Shown: in pieces, positions 60,801 through 64,000 of the stretch
Layout of the letters: every line of letters begins with the position of its first letter
Numbering within the stretch: position 1 is the first letter of the stretch
Assembly: GCF_017551775.1 (NCBI RefSeq)
Contig: NZ_JAFZKX010000079.1
Location: 23,876 to 87,875, forward strand
DNA: 64,000 nucleotides
Direction: 5' to 3'
Source: Fibrobacter sp.
Lineage (GTDB): Bacteria > Fibrobacterota > Fibrobacteria > Fibrobacterales > Fibrobacteraceae
Translations under genes and position numbers: made by a program
Notes under the pieces: model-generated
What the model saw: only the letters and a program-made list of their open reading frames with translations
Databases searched by the model: none
Told to the model about the DNA's origin: nothing

Positions 60801-62540
60801 ATGACCAAGTTTAGCGAATTCCCATACGTTGCCGACCGCTTTAATGCCGTCCGCAGGGAAACTGTACAAGTCCGCGTTGGCGAGGCTTTGATAGGGGGCA
60901 ACGCCCCCATTTTAGTTCAGTCCATGACCACCACCAAGCCCAAGGACGTCGAGAAGACCGTTGCCGAGACTTTGGCTTTGGCAGCCGCGGGGTGTGGTCT
61001 GGTTCGCATTACCGCTCCGACCTTTGCCGATGCGCAGGGCCTCGAAGAAGTGATGAAGCAGGTCCGCGCTGCGGGCTGCACCGTGCCGGTTTCCGCCGAC
61101 ATCCACTTCCAGCCGAAGGCCGCGTTCGAGGCACTCAAGTGGGTGGAGAAGGTCCGCATCAATCCGGGCAACTTTGTCGACACGGGCATCCTCACGCTCG
61201 AGAACCAGACGGACAAGTCGTTCGACGAGGGCAAGGAGAAGGTCGCCGAGGCCTTTACGCCGTTCGTGCAGGAGGCCAAGCGCCTCGGTCGCGCCATCCG
61301 CATCGGCGTGAACCACGGCTCGCTCGCTGCCCGCATGATTTACCGCTACGGCGACACGGTGGAAGGCATGGTGGAAAGCGCCATGGAATACCTGGCCGTG
61401 TGCGAAGCCGAGCATTTTGACCAAGTTGTTCTAAGTTTGAAGAGCAGCAACCCGCGCGTGGCGATTGCCGCCTACCGCATGCTCGCCGCCCGCATCAAGC
61501 AGGAAGGCTTCAAGCCGTATCCGTTCCACGTGGGCGTTACCGAAGCGGGCGCGGGTGCCGACGGGCGCTTGAAGTCGGCCGCAGGTATCGGAGCCCTGTT
61601 GCTCGATGGCCTTGCCGATACGATCCGCGTGTCCTTGACCGAAGACCCGGTGGCCGAAGTCCCGGTGGCGCAGGAACTCATCAAGGCTTGCGCTTTGCCT
61701 GCCGCTCCGATAGCATACAGCGTGCCCGTTTTCGAGAAGGACCCGTACCATTACGAACGCAGGGAGACAGTTCCTGTCGCTATTTCCGGCGTGGAAATCG
61801 GCGGCAGCAGTCCGGTGAAGGTCGGCGTGAAGGCCGATGCGATTGCACTTACCGGCGAACGCCGCAATGCGGAATTTGCCCTCCCGAGCTTGAGCGAAAA
61901 GCCGATTGTTGAATTCAAGGATGCGATGGACATCGCCGGTTTCGCTCAGAATCCAGCCTCCGTGCCTGCAGGTTCCGTTTTCTGCTACACCGGCCCGGAG
62001 ATGGTTTCCGGCGTGCGCGCGTTAACTGCGGCTTTGGATGCCGCCGGTCGCAAAGACCCGATTCTCCTTTATGCGAAAATTGCAGACAACGAAACGGAAA
62101 CCCTCCGCGTCTCCGCCGACATCGGAAGCCTCGTGACCGACGGTCTTGGCGACGCCGTCGTTATCGACGGCTACAAGGGCGCGAAGGAAAGCGTTCTGCT
62201 CGCATTCGACATTTTGCAGGCTGCCTACTGCCGCCGCAGCAAGACGAACTTTATCAGCTGCCCGAGCTGCGGACGTACTTTGTACGACATCCAGCAGGTG
62301 ATGGGCAAAATCAAGGCCCGCTTTGGCCACCTTTCGGACATCTCCATCGGCATCATGGGCTGCATCGTGAACGGCCCGGGCGAGATGGCGGACGCCGACT
62401 TCGGCTACGTGGGCGGTGGCCCCGGCCGCATTACGCTGTTCGAAGGCAAGACCGCGGTCAAGAAGAACATCCCCGAAGAGGACGCCATCGAAGAACTGGT
62501 GAACCTCATCAAGGAACGTGGCCGCTGGCAAGAACCTTAG
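60801..62540 (+). CDS. ispG: 4-hydroxy-3-methylbut-2-enyl diphosphate synthase (long form)
   Basis: The 579-aa Fe-S enzyme reduces MEcPP to HMBPP in the methylerythritol phosphate isoprenoid pathway. The TIM barrel opens with GGNAPILVQSMTTT and contains VSADIHF, RINPGN and IRIGVNHGSL. The C-terminal reductase-like domain holds the cluster ligands SCPSCGRT and GIMGCIVNGPGEM. It is about 200 residues longer than E. coli IspG because of the inserted middle domain seen in plant, chlamydial and Bacteroidetes-type proteins. It is monocistronic. Confidence 0.96.
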   Translation: MTKFSEFPYVADRFNAVRRETVQVRVGEALIGGNAPILVQSMTTTKPKDVEKTVAETLALAAAGCGLVRITAPTFADAQGLEEVMKQVRAAGCTVPVSADIHFQPKAAFEALKWVEKVRINPGNFVDTGILTLENQTDKSFDEGKEKVAEAFTPFVQEAKRLGRAIRIGVNHGSLAARMIYRYGDTVEGMVESAMEYLAVCEAEHFDQVVLSLKSSNPRVAIAAYRMLAARIKQEGFKPYPFHVGVTEAGAGADGRLKSAAGIGALLLDGLADTIRVSLTEDPVAEVPVAQELIKACALPAAPIAYSVPVFEKDPYHYERRETVPVAISGVEIGGSSPVKVGVKADAIALTGERRNAEFALPSLSEKPIVEFKDAMDIAGFAQNPASVPAGSVFCYTGPEMVSGVRALTAALDAAGRKDPILLYAKIADNETETLRVSADIGSLVTDGLGDAVVIDGYKGAKESVLLAFDILQAAYCRRSKTNFISCPSCGRTLYDIQQVMGKIKARFGHLSDISIGIMGCIVNGPGEMADADFGYVGGGPGRITLFEGKTAVKKNIPEEDAIEELVNLIKERGRWQEP

Positions 62541-62543
62541 AGA

Positions 62544-62640
62544 ATTGATAATGGATAATTGACAATGAATAATTGTTATAATCGCGGCTACGCCGCCAAA
62601 TTGAATAATCATCAATCATACATTATCAATCATCAATCAT
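62544..62640. repeat. AT-rich inverted repeat between ispG and serA
   Basis: ATTGATAATG (62544-62553) and CATTATCAAT (62621-62630) form the outer arms; between and around them lie short repeats (GATAATTGACAATGAATAATTG, CATCAATCAT) and a GCGGC/GCCGC hairpin. It looks like a small mobile-repeat remnant. Confidence 0.6.
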
Positions 62641-62666
62641 TTTAACATTAACAAAGGACTAAAATC

Positions 62667-63833
62667 ATGGCAACTATTAAGACGATGAACAACATTTCCA
62701 AGAAAGGCTTGAGCCTGTTTGGCTCGTTCTACCAGGTTTCCGACTCCGTCGAAAATCCGGATGCCATCTTGGTGCGTTCCGCCCAGGTTGATACCGATAA
62801 CTTCGACGGCCTTCTCGCCGTCGCCCGCGCCGGTGCTGGCGTTAACAACATTACCATCGACAAGGCTTCCGCGAAGGGCATCTGCGTGTTCAACACTCCG
62901 GGTGCAAACGCCAACGCCGTGGCAGAACTCGTGATGACCGTGCTCGGCATGGCCGTGCGTAACGTGGACAAGGCCGCCGCCTGGGTGAAGAACCTCGACA
63001 CGACCGACCCGGATCTCGCCAAGACCGTCGAAAGCGGCAAGAAGAAGTTCGCCGGCATGGAACTCGCTGGCAAGACGCTCGGCGTCATCGGCCTCGGCAA
63101 GATCGGCGTGCTCGTCGCCAACTACGCTCGTTGGAAGAACATGCGTGTGCTCGCTTACGAACCGTATCCGAACGCCGCCAACATGCACGAACTTTCCAAC
63201 AAGGTCGAAATCGCTACTTTGGACGAAGTCATTGCTAAGTCCGACTTCCTCACCGTGCACGTTCCGTTCATCAAGGGCGTGACCGAGAACCTCCTGAACC
63301 GCAAGAACCTCGCCGGCTTCAAGGGCAGCTACATCATGAACTTCGCCCGCGGTGGCATCGTGGAAATGGCCCCGGTCAACGAGATGCTCGCTTCCGGTTC
63401 CCTCCAGGGCTACCTCTGCGACTTCCCGGATGCCGACCTCATCAAGAACGACAAGGTGACTTGCTTCCCGCACCTCGGCGCTTCTACCGAAGAAGCCGAA
63501 GAAAACTGCGCTGTGATGGCTGTTGAAGAACTGAAGGACTACATCGAATTCGGCTGCGTCCGCAACTCGGTGAACTTCCCGGCCCTCGTCGATCACCCGC
63601 ACGCTGGCGTCAAGAGCCGCGTCGTGGTCATCAACCAGGACGTTCCGAACATGATTTCCGAAATCACGAAGGTGTTCGGTGCCGAAGGCATCAACATTGC
63701 CAGCTTCTCTAACAAGAGCAACGGCAAGATCGGCTACAACCTCGTTGACGTGGAAAGCAAGGTCGAAGACTCTATCGTCGAAAAGCTCTCCAAGCTCGAC
63801 AAGGTCATCAAGGTCCGCGTGATTCATTTTTAA
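62667..63833 (+). CDS. serA: D-3-phosphoglycerate dehydrogenase
   Basis: The 388-aa enzyme oxidises 3-phosphoglycerate, the first step of serine synthesis. The 2-hydroxyacid dehydrogenase fold shows ARAGAGVNNI, the NAD motif GKTLGVIGLGKIGVLVA, FARGGIVE and HLGASTEEAE with the catalytic His. A short C-terminal ACT-like domain (VVVINQDVPNMISEITKVF, INIASFSNKS) ends the chain, a length typical of the E. coli-like type. AAAGGA precedes the ATG. serC of the same pathway is at 40786 on the opposite strand. Confidence 0.95.
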   Translation: MATIKTMNNISKKGLSLFGSFYQVSDSVENPDAILVRSAQVDTDNFDGLLAVARAGAGVNNITIDKASAKGICVFNTPGANANAVAELVMTVLGMAVRNVDKAAAWVKNLDTTDPDLAKTVESGKKKFAGMELAGKTLGVIGLGKIGVLVANYARWKNMRVLAYEPYPNAANMHELSNKVEIATLDEVIAKSDFLTVHVPFIKGVTENLLNRKNLAGFKGSYIMNFARGGIVEMAPVNEMLASGSLQGYLCDFPDADLIKNDKVTCFPHLGASTEEAEENCAVMAVEELKDYIEFGCVRNSVNFPALVDHPHAGVKSRVVVINQDVPNMISEITKVFGAEGINIASFSNKSNGKIGYNLVDVESKVEDSIVEKLSKLDKVIKVRVIHF

Positions 63834-64000
63834 GACTGCTCGGGCTAGAATCTGACAGTCAAGTTTAGGGCTGGCCCTCGCTCTCACAACCGCCCCCGGT
63901 TAACACCCGGGGGCTTGGGGTTCACGGCTCATCTGATGGGGGAGGAATCCCCCTCGCTTCCGCCGCCTTGTGCGCGGTACTTTACGGTTGTCACCCCGGC
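63834..64000. other. GC-rich structured end of window
   Basis: After serA come two strong hairpins, CCCCCGG/CCGGGGG (63893-63913) and GGGGGA/TCCCCC with a GGAA loop (about 63940-63955), neither with a T-run, then TGTCACCCCGG, a further member of the TCACCC repeat group. I could not match it to a known structured RNA; the window ends before it is complete. Confidence 0.35.

Noticed and set aside
62544..62640. Sigma-70 promoter TTGACA...TATAAT for serA
   Set aside because: The two hexamers (62559 and 62577) are only 12 bp apart, and both lie inside an AT-rich inverted repeat.
63834..64000. Known structured RNA (SRP, RNase P, tmRNA) at the window end
   Set aside because: The hallmark motifs of these RNAs are not visible, and the region is cut by the window edge.

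Overview
The window looks like chromosome from a Fibrobacter-like bacterium (phylum Fibrobacterota). The main evidence is four copies of the FISUMP domain (a Fibrobacter succinogenes major paralogous domain) in three genes at 45188-49136. Supporting evidence is a secreted GH9 cellulase with a C-terminal sorting-type domain, a large OmpA protein built on Ca-binding repeats, many Ser- or Asp-rich lipoproteins, and a Gram-negative envelope gene set. Housekeeping genes have even, GC-leaning codon use. The tandem secreted-protein locus (10985-16927) and the genes at 1117 and 49143 are AT-richer.

Layout. 1-2217: a NirJ/Ahb-type radical SAM protein, a small membrane protein and tadA. 2281-8172: a tight seven-gene operon with a lipoprotein, a secreted beta-helix protein, a proton-driven MotA/ExbB-type motor subunit with a long helical tail, its MotB/OmpA-like partner and three proteins I do not recognise. 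The motor pair resembles ZorA/ZorB of Zorya, but no Zorya effector gene is present. 8250-10588 (minus): two Ser-rich lipoproteins translationally coupled to a radical SAM/SPASM enzyme, a likely peptide-modification system. 10985-16927: three tandem secreted subtilisin-fold proteins that have all lost the catalytic serine. 17093-19324: ilvBH. 19716-32777: radC, the OmpA/TSP3 protein, thyA-folA, an MgtC/DUF4010 membrane protein, guaB, lipoproteins and an inositol-phosphatase-family enzyme. 32859-36285: GH9 cellulase and a biotin-dependent carboxyltransferase subunit. 36551-40509: a small type II FAS/PKS-like cluster (ACP, fused ketosynthase-chain-length factor, ketoreductase, dehydratase). 40786-44993: serC, a CysZ/EI24 membrane protein, a degenerate HD-fold protein, tRNA-Arg and a redoxin lipoprotein. 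45188-49916: FISUMP genes, a PD-(D/E)XK-like protein and a Cys-motif secreted protein. 50437-54771 (minus): tRNA-Pro, an Smr protein and an envelope operon (mraY, a UDP-sugar pyrophosphorylase, a lipid A-type acyltransferase). 54998-63833: a zinc-ribbon protein, a LysE-type exporter, NrnA, rpsO-pnp, a GT32 glycosyltransferase, ispG and serA.

Cross-cutting signals. (1) Eight genes without a Shine-Dalgarno sequence carry a TANATT hexamer exactly 6 or 7 nt before the ATG, which places the expected transcription start on the start codon and suggests common leaderless mRNAs. (2) Both tRNA genes are flanked by palindromic copies of their own 3' ends joined to terminator hairpins, together with a shared GC-rich dispersed repeat. 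(3) Three hairpins with GGGTACC arms are spaced 106-107 bp apart at 46997-47249. (4) Short repeat families (ACTAGTAACT, TCAYCCTGA) mark many intergenic gaps.

The best candidates for undescribed biology are the motor operon, the radical SAM/Ser-rich lipoprotein system, the tandem pseudo-subtilases and the fused KS-CLF cluster. All functional calls come from reading motifs; no database search was run.
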